Shown here piece after piece: positions 1-10,551 of a stretch of DNA of 64,000 bases. Made by a program: the position numbers and the translations under genes. Numbering within the stretch: position 1 is the stretch's first letter; the number at the start of each line of letters is the position of its first letter. The stretch lies in assembly GCA_050084985.1 (NCBI GenBank), contig JBITNC010000001.1:174220001-174284000 (forward strand), written 5' to 3'. Source of the stretch: Nageia nagi. Lineage: Eukaryota > Pinophyta. The notes below the pieces were generated by a model that was given only the letters and a program-made list of their open reading frames with translations, was not told the origin of the DNA and did not search any database.

Positions 1-30
1 ACATACTCATGTGGAGTATGCTATGATGTA

Positions 31-423
31 ATGAATGCAAGAGCAAATGACTACTTGCAAAAATGGTTTAAACACCATATAAAAAATGAGAGAGAGATGA
101 AAGAATGGTTCAAACACCATTGTGAGAGAGATTGGTTCTTGAAAACCAATACTTATAGCATTGATGGAATACCACTACAAGAATGGTTTGAATACCATGA
201 AGAAGAGAGAATATGGTTGTTGAAGACCATAAAGAATTTTGTTCAAAGGGGAGCAAATTACCAAAAAGCACTCAATCTTGGAAGAGCAACATCAACAATG
301 GAGGAGATCCCACTTAGAGAGTGGAAGGAGTGCCACCACTTATTTCTTGAAAATTTTGATTTTCTTTTGTATGATTGGAGGAAACGAAAAAGGTTATGTT
401 TCTTCCAACTTTGTGATGCCTAA
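31..423 (+). CDS. Unrecognised 130-aa ORF with repeated Trp-Phe-x-x-His motifs
   Basis: I do not recognise this protein. It is open for 130 codons and has an internal repeat: QKWFKHH (residue ~10), KEWFKHH (~23), QEWFEYH (~50) and REWKECHH (~96), each followed by a run of charged residues. This spacing suggests an ancient short-unit duplication. There is no signal peptide or obvious membrane segment. The stop lies about 30 bp before a purine-rich tract and a TGTTGG LTR-like start, so the ORF sits where the last coding part of a retroelement would be, but it does not look like RNase H, integrase or gag. It could be an extra ORF of an LTR element, a captured host fragment, or chance. It may continue left of the window. 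Confidence 0.3.
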   Translation: MNARANDYLQKWFKHHIKNEREMKEWFKHHCERDWFLKTNTYSIDGIPLQEWFEYHEEERIWLLKTIKNFVQRGANYQKALNLGRATSTMEEIPLREWKECHHLFLENFDFLLYDWRKRKRLCFFQLCDA

Positions 424-450
424 GAACTCTTGCATGAGTTACTTAGCATC

Positions 451-777
451 AAAGGGGAGAATGTTGGAATTATACCCTACATATCCCTAAGTCCTAAGTT
501 ATTCGGATTAATTAATTAGGATTAAGAGTATTTCCTAAAGTATTAATATTAGCTTGTGAGGAATATTTGTTCTAAGTTGACTATATTCCATACTTAGCCT
601 ATTTGTTAGGATAGGCATCACTTATTGTCTTGTAGTTCACGTAGGTGTGCTATTTGTGATATTTGTTATGGTGTGAGAATATTGCATCTCAACCATTTAG
701 CTTGTCTTGTAATGGCTCACAAAGCCTATATATGTAACTCATTTTAATGAGTAATATAGAACATTATAGTTCTCTCA
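451..777 (+). repeat. Polypurine tract plus LTR (about 462-777)
   Basis: A purine run AAAGGGGAGA (451-460) is followed at 462 by TGTTGG, the classic junction of polypurine tract and 3' LTR. The LTR-like segment contains a TATA-like CTATATAT near 725 and ends around TCTCTCA at 777. Immediately after it, homology to the Tat-type gypsy RNase H starts abruptly (compare 62445-62460). This looks like the right end of an element inserted into that gypsy gene. The left LTR is outside the window, so the pairing and target duplication cannot be tested. Confidence 0.5.
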
Positions 778-781
778 ATTA

Positions 782-2412
782 CCATGGCATATAGGCTTGG
801 ATTTGATTGTAGTAACAACATGGCAAAGTATGAAGCATTAATATTGGATTTGAGAGCAATTATGTTACTAAAAATCATAGAGTTGAATATATATGGTGAA
901 TCCAAGCTTGTGGTTAACCAAGTTGAATATATCTACAATACAAAGCATGAGAAGTTAATCCCATATAAAATGGTAGTTTTTGACCTATTAACTTAATTTG
1001 ATAAGTACACAATTGAAATATTTCCAAGAAGAAATAATATATATGTAGATGCAATGGAAGTATTAATTCTTTGATGCCTATTGATATAAAAGATGAAGAA
1101 ACAATCCTCAAAATTAAAAAATTAGGCCAACCATCTTGCTCATTTGAAGAAAAGGAAATGGAGATATACTATTTTACACAAGAGGGAACTTCTCCAATTT
1201 GTTATACAAATATTTTTCATTATCTCAAAGATCAAACTATTTTAGCATATTTTGATAGAAATGAGAAGATCAAGCTAAAGATATTAGCTCTTAAGTATGT
1301 TCTTATTGGTGATGCATTATATAGAAGATCATTTAATGGAGCTCTATTGAGATGTATCACACATCATGAAGCAGAAATAACACTCCAACAAGCACATGAG
1401 GGCCTATGTAGGGGGCATTTATTTGCAAAATATTTATATACAAAGCTCTTGCACATAGGATATTATTGTCCAACAATGGAAGAAGATTGCAAAGATCATG
1501 TCAAGACTAGTCTTCAATGTCAAAAATACTCCAATATTGAAAAATAACTAATAGAAGATCTTAATTTGATTATGTCACAATGGCCTTTTGCAATTTGGGG
1601 TATTGACATAATTAGCTTGATAAATCCACACTTAAGAGATGGGCATTGAATATACAACCAAATGGGTAGAAGCAATTCTTATGAAATCAATTACACAAGA
1701 CAAGATCATAAATTTCTTGATTGAAAATATAGTCAAAAGGTTTGGTGTACCATAATAATTGATAATGGAACAAATTTAAAAGATAAGGAAATAAAAGCTT
1801 TTTGCAAAAAGTTCCATATAAATCAAAAGTTTTCTTTTGTCTATTATCCATAAGAAAATGGAAAAGCAGAACCATTCAATAAAATAATTAAGAGCATTTT
1901 GTCAAAAAATTGGAATAGGTACAAGATAAATTGACATGAGCAATTACCTTATGCACTTTGGGTATATTGAACAAGTGTAAGAACCACTACCAGGGAAACA
2001 CCATTCTTATTAGTTTATGGTGATGAGTTTGTTGTACTATTAGAGCTTGAGATTCCATCTTTGAGAATCTCATTACACTGAGACATACCAAATGAAGATG
2101 CTAGAAAAGTAAGGCTACAACAGTTAGAAGCTCCTTATGAAAAAAATAATTCATGTTATTGAACACCAAAAAGCATATCATACAAGGCTAAAAAGAGCAT
2201 TAAGAAAAAAGGTCAAGCCAAAGAAATTCCAAATAGGAGATTTGGTGCTAAAAGAAAACATTAATAAAATTGCTACAAATGATGAAGTAAAAGGAAAGTT
2301 TGAGCCAAATTGGCTAGGACCATTTGTTGTAGTGGATGCTACAAGATTAGGTGTTTACAAGTTATCAAAGAAGAGCCAAAAACCTTCAATTCCATGCATG
2401 TCAAATGCTTAT
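782..2412 (+). pseudogene. Ty3/gypsy (Tat-type) pol remnant: archaeal-type RNase H, integrase
   Basis: This is the 3' part of a gypsy polyprotein in several broken frames. 784-996 encodes an RNase H fold segment of the second, archaeal-like type (MAYRLGFDC..AKYEALILDL..IYGESKLVVNQ). 1071-1547 contains the integrase HHCC zinc-binding region (H-E-G-L-C-R-G-H ... C-Q-K). 1560-2040 is the decayed integrase core, with IIDNG and the E of the ENGKAEP stretch still readable. 2137-2412 is the post-integrase tail (FQIGDLVLKEN). The closest match in the window is the gypsy element at 62440-64000, which has the same domain order and strand. Both ends are cut by LTR insertions (462-777 and 2413-2889). After the second insertion the frame appears to resume and stop near 2953. 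Confidence 0.85.
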
Positions 2413-2889
2413 TGTTGGAATGTATAATGCATTATTGTAAATAGATGTATTAAATATTCTATGTAAATTCACTAATACTTAAGGGTATCATTTGATACCT
2501 TAAGTATTTTAGTGAATATAATAATGTAACTTGTCCTACACTCCAAGTCATGAGAATGCCCCTTGGGTCAAAGATGTGCATGTCATGCTGAGGTCATCCA
2601 AGGAGGGATTTTGGCCTATAAATAGAAGGCTCCCTCTTTGTAATGACATACCAATTGAGGAGTAAGGATATGCTATAGGATAGAAGTGTAGGAGTTGAGA
2701 TTAGGAGAATTGTAAGAGAGTTATATTTGTGAGAGAAGTAAAGATCTAGTTCGTAGATGTACTCCTAGTTGGAGGAACCAATTTACATCTTGTGTTGTGA
2801 TATTTCTTTGTGTATTTGTTGGATGTAATTGTGAGATTTCATGTGATATTGGTATTTTAAGAATTATATTATTAATGTTAGTTCCTTCA
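2413..2889 (+). repeat. Solo LTR of the copia A/B family
   Basis: It starts TGTTGGAATGTATAATGC and ends GTTCCTTCA, matching the LTRs at 6690, 18221 (rc), 35562 (rc) and 38236. It carries the family's inverted AATACTTAAG/CTTAAGTATT pair (about 2473-2508) and a TATA box TATAAATAG at 2617. No copia coding sequence is attached on either side. Flanking pentamers are CTTAT (2408-2412) and CTTCT (2890-2894), a target duplication with one mismatch. It lies inside the 3' end of the gypsy reading frame. Confidence 0.8.
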
Positions 2890-2959
2890 CTTCTATGCAT
2901 GAAGCACATGGCCATGTACCTCAAAGTATCATAATGCATCAAAATGAGGTACATGTATA

Positions 2960-3911
2960 GTATATTTTATTTTATTTTTATTTAAAATTCTATTTTTTTC
3001 TTTTAAAATGATGTCAATGTCATATTTTTGCTTACACATCACCAAGGTTATAAAATTTACAAAAAAATAAAAAATAACAAGTATAGTATCTTTGGATTAG
3101 GGATATAAAATGCATGATCATTAATGGCCATTAATACAGCTAGTGAGAACTCACTCACTTAAAATAAAATTGATGATACAAGTAAGGATGTTGATATTAG
3201 CTCATACCTAATGGATGATACACCTTATTGTGTATCCATATATGGTTATTCTTACAACCATAAAAGCATAATATTTTTGAATCATAGACATAAAATATAT
3301 GATCATCGATAGCCATTGATACAACTAATGAAAGTTCACTTACTTAAAAGGAAATTAGTGATGCAATCATTAATGGGAATGTTGAAATTGGCTCACACCC
3401 AATGGATCATACATATCATCATGTATCCAAAAATCTATTACATGATGTTTCTAACATAATTTTTGTTGTAGAATATTTTCTAATCTGGCTTATTTCTATA
3501 GGTAAAAAAAAATCTTCAAAATTCAATGTGTTCACTTCATTCTCAATATTGTCCACACCTTGCTGGGATTGTTCATTATTCCTCATAAAAAATTTGGAAT
3601 TATAACATCTCTTTTGTATCAATACATGGATGTTGGAACATAAACCTCCCTAGTGATAGAGACAAAGGAGTAATCAATTTCATGCTTGAGCATCACAAGG
3701 GGTAAAAGAGATATTTCTTTATGTTTTGTCTTGGCTACACCAAAAATGGAGGTTTCCTAGGGAAACCAAACCAAACAAGAGTAGTGAAGGGTCTGTATCA
3801 GAAGACAATGCTACTATACAATAGGTCAAATTTCTTAAAACATTTCTTCTACTCTTGTTCTTTGGATATGTAACTTCATGTATTTCATTACATCTCTAAA
3901 GAGAAGTAAAA
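2960..3911 (+). mobile_element. Internal region of a non-autonomous gypsy element with ~185-bp repeats
   Basis: This is non-coding sequence with the same content as 9020-9917: two diverged copies, about 185 bp apart (near 3125 and 3310), of a unit containing GGCCATTAATACA..AGTGAGA..TCACTCACTTAAAA. It ends in a decayed polypurine tract (CTAAAGAGAAGTAAAA) directly before an LTR start at 3912. The 5' LTR of this copy is missing. The first ~100 bp (2960-3060) are AT-rich with nothing recognisable. Confidence 0.65.
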
Positions 3912-4538
3912 TGTAAACACCTAAAAATGAATTTTTATTTATTAAATAAATCATTTTTATAGCATCAAGAAATATTTATTATAAAAGAGGTTGAAATACA
4001 CTCAAAGTAATGTAATCAATGTAAAAGGACAACCAAAAAAAGTAAGTGGTATCAAATACCGATGAAGGTATCATAAACTATGTAATATGTGATGATACCA
4101 AGGCAAAGGGAATATCTAGATGTTACTATAGAAGAATGTCAAAGGCATTGAGTCATTATGAGCAGATCATCATCAACCAGATAGGAGAATACATGCATAT
4201 TATATATCCAAACAACAATAATGTTTTACAACACCACCTATTCATGGATCTCTTATTTATCCTTCATCACATTTATCATATTTTAATTTTCACTTTTGAT
4301 TATGCATATTTCATGAATTTGGTAGTGTGTGAACCATAAATACATTAATATCATTGTTATGGCATCCAAATGAAATGTAATTATGTGAATGTGTTCCTCA
4401 TGCTTTATTTCATCAAACCTGATAAAAGTACATGTTTATTATTGCTATAATTAGTATATGTCAAATTTATATCTTGATATTTGATTCGTAGAAAAATAAT
4501 GTTGTGTTTATTGCATTGCACATTATTTTCTATCTACA
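3912..4538 (+). repeat. 3' LTR of a non-autonomous gypsy element (short subtype)
   Basis: It begins TGTAAACACCTAAAAATGA and ends CTATCTACA. By start, length (627 bp) and end it matches the LTR at 9918-10551 better than the ~750-bp forms at 8269 and 12540. Copia RT sequence begins directly to its right. The ORF that can be read at 4046-4339 is simply LTR sequence. Confidence 0.7.
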
Positions 4539-6689
4539 TAAAATTGGAATCTAGTTCCCTATCCCAATGAACAAAATATGATTGGAAATAAATGGATTTA
4601 CAAGGCAAATACAATCTAGTTAGGGAAATTGAGAAATACAAGACAAGGTTAATAACTAAGGGTTTTTCTTAGAAATACATAGTTGATTATGAGGAGAGCT
4701 TTACTTCAGTGGCAAAGATGCCCATAATTAGGTTAATCTTTACTCTTTCAACAAATCAGGGATGGAAAGCTTTTCAACTTGATATCAAGAGTGCTCTTAT
4801 TAATAAAGAAGTATTTATGGAAGGCAAAACATCTCTTATATGTAAGCTAAAGAAGTATTTGTATAGACTTAAACAAACACTTAGAGCCTAGTACAAAAAT
4901 ATTTCAAGATACTTTATGGATATTGAGTTCTCTAAGTACTTCTTTGATTCATATCTATATGTGTTCAATGAGAGATAAGACCTGGTCTTGAGTATTCTCT
5001 ATGTGAATGATCTTCTGACCATAATAAATAATGATAAAATCATCCAAGAGTGCATATCCAAACTTAAGACAACATTTCAAATAACTAATCTTAGTCTTTT
5101 GCATTACTACCTTAGTATGCAAGTGTGCCAATAGAAGGATTATACCTACCTTAATCAATCAAAGTATGTCTCAAACATATTACAAATGTTTGGAATGGAG
5201 GAGTGAAAGTCTGCTATGATCCTAATCTCTCTTAGGATCACTCTTTATCTAAGATCTAACTCTTAATTGGTAGATACTACATCCTACAAATAATTAATTA
5301 GCAGTATACTTTATTTGACTATCTCTAGGCTAGATATTACCTTTGCTATAAATATTATGGGAAAATTTATGTAAAAATTGTATGTTGAGGACCTTAACGT
5401 TGTTAAGTAAATATTGAGGTATGTTGCTAGAATGAAGGATCTTGCTCTTAAGTATTCCAAGTTGACCTGGTTTATTCTCTAAAGGTTCTTAGATTTTGAC
5501 TACAAGGTGATATGAAATCAACCTTTTCTTATGTATTTAGCATTGGTTTAGGTGCTATCTCTTGGGCTTCCAAGAAGTAGCCTACTATTGATCTTTCCAC
5601 CTCAAAGATAGAATATCAATCCATTTTAGTCATGGCCCAAGAATCCTTTTGGTTGAGGCATACTCTAAAAAAAATTAGGTATGAGCAAGCTCATCCATAT
5701 CATATTTCTTTAGATAACTAGTCGAATATTGCTTTGGCAAAGAACCATGTGTTACATTAGAGAACAAAATATGTTGAAATCCAACTATATTTTATCAGGG
5801 AGAAGGTTTTGGATTGTATCTTATAATTATAGTATTTTCCATTAGTCCTTAACTCTTCTAATTTGTTCACCAAGGCCCTTCTTAAAGCTAAGTTCCACAA
5901 GCTTAGGACTCTATTAGGTTGGTGAAGTTCCCTCAAGGGGATGAAGGTTGAATACTTTTTTTAATTCATATATGTGATTACAACTTCATCTAGAGGATTT
6001 TTTAGTTGTATAATGTTGATCTTTATGTACCCCTTCATTATCAGTTCGCTCCATGTGAGGAACTAGTTGTACATTTTTGAGCATATAATGGCTTATCCTA
6101 CACTTATTTCAATTATCTATATGAAAGAAACTAGTATATTGATCTTTTTATACTAATTAGATATCTATATGTGAGGAACTTGTATATGCTTATGCTCCAT
6201 TTTTTATGTTGATCAACACATAATTTCTATACATCAGGTGACTATAAGTATTGACTTAGTATGTTTGTGATGATTTATAGTGCACCATTGATCAGTTTAT
6301 GGATGGCATTAATTGATTAATTTATCTTATGTTGATATGAATGTTTATATGATGCATCTAACTAATCTTGCTTATGATCTACTTGTAGCTTGTAATTTTC
6401 TTCTTGAGAGTGTAGGTTACCTACTTTGAATAGATAGTCTCATGGAGGTTCATCATGTTGACTTATTATTGAATGACTACTTTATATAGTGAAACCAGTT
6501 GTGATTAATGATTGTATTGTAAGCCATTTTATCAAATGGTAAAGTAGTGAGTCTTAATCTAATATCTTGCTTATTTCTCAAAGATGTAATTATTCTCATC
6601 TTCAATTGTATGTCTATGGAGGAGAACTCTCTCTTACTCTCTTTTCTTTTCTCCTTTTCCCTCTACTCCAATATTGCATTAAGGGGGAG
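4539..6689 (+). pseudogene. Copia RT/RNase H remnant (3' half of a pol gene)
   Basis: The remnant starts mid-pol at the RT region equivalent to YPNE..MIGNKWIYK in elements A and B and runs through RT to RNase H. The RT active-site box is near 5000 and reads LYVND instead of YVDD. RNase H motifs (GAISWASKK-like, about 5550-5580) and the C-terminal DxFTK-like segment are recognisable only across many stops and frame changes. The longest open stretch is 60 codons (4709-4891). A leader-like stretch and purine run AAGGGGGAG (6681-6689) lead into the 3' LTR at 6690. The 5' half is missing, cut at the gypsy LTR. It belongs to the same family as A and B. Confidence 0.8.
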
Positions 6690-7210
6690 TATTAGAATGT
6701 ATAATGCACTATTATAAGGTATTTTAATGTATTTCACTTAATAATGAATATGATAATTTAAATTCACTAATACTTAAAAGTATCCCTAGATACCTTTTAG
6801 GTATTTGTGAATATGATAATGTAATGTTTCCTACACTCCATCTCATGAGCATGCCCCTTGGGTAAAAGGGTGATGCATGTCATGCCATTGTACAATGGTT
6901 AAAAGGATTATATAAGGGAGTATTTTGACTTATAAATATAAGGCCCTATTCTTAAGATTGCTCACTAAAGTTTGTAGCAAAGTTATGCTCTTGTTTAGGT
7001 TGTAGGAAAAATAAGAAAGAGTTGTTGTAAGAGATTGCTCTTTGAGAATAAGATCTTATAATAATGGATGTACTCCCATGGTTAGAGGAACCACTTTATA
7101 TTGGTTTCATCTTGTGTGAATGCTACTTTGAGTGTGTGTTCTTAATTCTTAAGGATTTGAGAGAGTCTTCATATGATCTTGGGTAATTAGGAATTTAATC
7201 ATCTATACAT
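6690..7210 (+). repeat. 3' LTR of the copia remnant (A/B family)
   Basis: It follows the purine tract at 6681 and opens TATTAGAATGTATAATGC; the family start is TGTTAGAATG, so the terminal TG has mutated. It has the family's paired AATACTTAA/TTAGGTATT arms and a TATA box at 6931 (TATAAATATA). The right end is not sharp; it is estimated from the match to the end of the 38236 copy. No primer-binding site follows, so it is a 3' LTR. Confidence 0.7.
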
Positions 7211-8263
7211 AATTCCTTAAATCCTAGGGATGATGTAGAGGCGAGAGAGATGGAAAAGGGATTTAAGGTAGCAAGTGTGGAAACCTTTTTATATCTACTA
7301 AAGTAGGATTTCAAGATTTGGGTTTCAAGTGTAGATAGGACCATTCTTTTACTCAATACGAGGTGTTGGAGCACATAGGAGATGTGATTGCATTATAGTC
7401 ATTTTATTCCATAGGAAGACACTAGGAATTTTATTTCTATCTAAGGGGTGTATAAAGGATTTTAATTCCTTTAACCCTTCTACATGAGAATACAAACAAA
7501 GGAGGTTACTTCTACATTGTGACAAAGTAGAGGTCGGGGCGATAAATTATTTTGGAATTGAAAGTCTATTTTGATTGAAAGTTGACTGTTGGACCACCCT
7601 ACAACTTTTAAGAGTTAGTATTAGAAACCCTAAACTATAGGTTTAATCTTGCATGTCCACTGGTCAAGGAGACCCAAATCTGGAGGTGGGGGAGTTGGCA
7701 TCGGAGCATGAGGCAACAAGAATAGAAATCATTTTATGTATTTAAAGTAGGAGTTCTATCTTTAGGTTTAAGAATGGATAGGACCCTTATTTTACTCAAC
7801 ATAGGGTGTTGGAATGCATTAAGGATGTGGTTTAATTATAGTGTTCTCTCTCCATTGGAAAGCATTATGAAGTTTTTTCCTATATAGGGGATGTTTTAAG
7901 ACTTTTATCTCCCTATTTTGTTTTCTTTCTCTTTTAGAGATGAGATTTTATTAGAATATTCATTTTTATTTTTATATTTGATTTTTTAGAAACCTCCATA
8001 GGTAAGAGGATTACGATTGTTAAGGGTTATTGGACCCTACAAGTACTTGTAGGTTTATTCTCCAATGGGTCTACTAGAGCGAGAGGGCAACTTTGTGGTT
8101 CCAATTTATGGAGGTGAACAAATTTGTTACTAAACAAGAGGTGTTGGAGCATATAAAGGATATGTATTCCATTTTCATGTGATCATTCATGAGTAGGAAT
8201 TGTGAAATGTATCTCAAAATTTGGCTAAGTCATTTGGGTAAGAGTAAATCTACAACAAGAATG
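7211..8263. repeat. Degenerate ~450-bp duplicated sequence, no gene
   Basis: The block near 7300-7460 (TTTACTCAATACGAGGTG..GAGCACATAGGAGATGTG) recurs diverged near 7755-7905, and its core (AAACAAGAGGTGTTGGAGCA) again near 8133. The spacing is about 450 then 360 bp. All frames are stop-rich. It may be an old tandem array or a decayed gene; I cannot assign a family. Confidence 0.45.
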
Positions 8264-8268
8264 GGTAG

Positions 8269-9019
8269 TGTAGACACCTAAAAATGAATTATTATTTATT
8301 AAATAATTCATTTTATAGAATCAAGGATATTTATTGTAAAAAGGGGTTAAAAATATACCCATGGTAATGTAATTAATGTAATACACCATAGAACAATGTA
8401 AAGGGTGTGAAATATCAACCATAAGCAATGTAATGTGCAATGATTCCAAGAATAAAAGATGATCAAGATGTTGCTATAAAAGAATACCAAAGGCAACAAA
8501 AGATCTTAGGATAGTGAATAGATGATAGGATAGTGAGAGAGAGAGAGAATAGAACATGAAATATCATATTCATATCAACAAAGGTGTTTCATAACACCAC
8601 CTGTCTCAGATTTGCTATACCCTTCATCTTATCTTATGCATTTTAATTTCTACTCATGGATCTACATATTTTGGGCTTTTAGTGTGTTCGTTATGCATGG
8701 ATGTTATTATGTTTGAAGTATGATATGTAATACTCTTTGTATGGTTTCGTATACTTTGATTCATGCACATGGATCTACCTAATCCACATAGCTAATAGTG
8801 TGTATTTTCTATAAATTGATAGTGTGATAATTTGACTTCTTAGAGCTCATTGATGATCAGAAAATAGGCATGTGACCACTCATTTTGTATGTACTCTAAA
8901 TACTCTATTATTTTTTGAGGTTTATACATCAGTTAAAGATCATATATGGCTTGTATTACCTCAAAAATTGTAAATCATATTAATGAATTATTTATTTAAT
9001 TCATTATTTATGGTCTACA
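8269..9019 (+). repeat. LTR1 of composite gypsy element
   Basis: It opens TGTAGACACCTAAAAATGA and closes GGTCTACA (751 bp). A TATA box TATAAAAG is at 8475-8482. It is closer in length and sequence to LTR3 than to LTR2. Confidence 0.8.
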
Positions 9020-9917
9020 TTTTGGTGAACCTGATGGCCAATGACATAACTAGTGAGAGTTCACTCACTGAAAAGATAAACCAACAATGCATTCATAACC
9101 AAGATGTTGATAGTGGCTCATCTCCAATGGATGATACAACTTGCTATGTATCCATATGGTTTCTACTTTAAACCATACAAAGCATAATGTCTTTGGGTCA
9201 TAGACATAAAATGTATGACCATCGATGGCCATCAACATCGCTAGTGAGAGTTCACTTACTTAAAAGAAAAACCAAAAATGTATTCATAAGTAGATTGTTG
9301 ATATTAATTCATCATTAATGGACAATGCAACTCAATGTACATCCATAATATTTTTATGCAAGGTATGACTAAGACCTTTGTGTAGGTATCTACAACATAA
9401 AGAATAGAAGAAAATAAAAAGCTTTGTATACCATCAGCAGTGTGCTCATTATTCCTACATCATCAGTGATGTAAACATTATTAATAAATCATCAAACTAA
9501 AAAATGACCTCCTTTGTTTCAATGTATGGACATAAGTACGATAGATTCCTTAGTATCAGACATGATGAAATGACTAGATTCATGGTTGAATAGTACAAGG
9601 GGAAAAAAGATATCTTTTATTTTCAAAGATTATATGTGGGACCATAAGATTATCTGATAGCATAGTTCCTTCTAGAATAAAGACATCATAGTAGCTGGAG
9701 AGACATAGTTCTTCAAATTTTGCCTTGGTTGCACCACTTAAGGACCTTTTTGGGGGCATCTAAACCAAAAGGGAGTAGCAAAAGGACCCTCACCATCACT
9801 ATCAACATCAAATGATAATACATCATAGAGTTCAAAATTATCAAAAAATTTCTTTTGTACTTCTTCTTTGGACATGTAATTTCATTGCTTTAATCACACC
9901 TCCAAAGAGGGGCAAAA
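9020..9917 (+). mobile_element. Internal region 1 of composite element (non-coding)
   Basis: It begins with the primer-binding-like TTTTGGTGAACCTG and ends with CCAAAGAGGGGCAAAA. Between them are two ~190-bp repeats (9036 and 9226) of the unit also seen at 2960-3911. No open frame exceeds 62 codons and none resembles a retroelement protein. Confidence 0.7.
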
Positions 9918-10551
9918 TGTAGACACCTAAAAATGAATTATTATTTATTAAATAATTTATTTTATAGCATCAAGGATATTTATTGTAAAAAGAGTTTAAA
10001 ATAATATCTAAGGCAATATAATCAATGTAATGGACCATTGCACAATGTGGAAGGTGTCAAATATCAATAAAGACATCACAAACAATGTAAAGTGCAATGA
10101 TCCCAAGAATCTAAGAAGGCAAGGATATTGCTATATAAAGATATGAAAGATAACACAAAAGGTATCATGTAAGGAAATCAAAGATCCTAGAGAGACTTCA
10201 ACCAATGCAATATCACTCTATCCTACCAACAATGATGTTTTGTAATAGACCTCTACATAGATCTGTTAAATCCTTCATTTCACTCTTGCATGTCTTTATT
10301 CTATTCATAGTTCTATTTATTCTATGAAGCCAATGATGTAGCATTTATGAGTCATTCGAAATATGCATATGGATGAATGCATGTTCCTATTTGATGAATG
10401 AATTTCCTTATATGGTGTTTATGCAATTTTAATGAAGGTACATTATTTATAATTGCTCATTTGATGTCATATTTTTGATATATGCTTCAATAAATTATTG
10501 TATACAAATAGTGCATCAATGATACCAATTATGCATTATTTTGGGTCCACA
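9918..10551 (+). repeat. LTR2 of composite gypsy element (short subtype)
   Basis: It opens TGTAGACACCTAAAAATGA and closes GGGTCCACA (634 bp). A TATA-like CTATATAAAG is near 10135. Its 3' half differs from LTR1 and LTR3 and resembles the LTRs at 3912 and 57327. It acts as 3' LTR for internal 1 and 5' LTR for internal 2. Confidence 0.75.

Noticed and set aside
6690-7210. This LTR as the missing 5' LTR of element A
   Set aside because: No primer-binding site follows, the next kilobase does not match B's leader, and a polypurine tract precedes it, so it is the 3' LTR of the remnant to its left.
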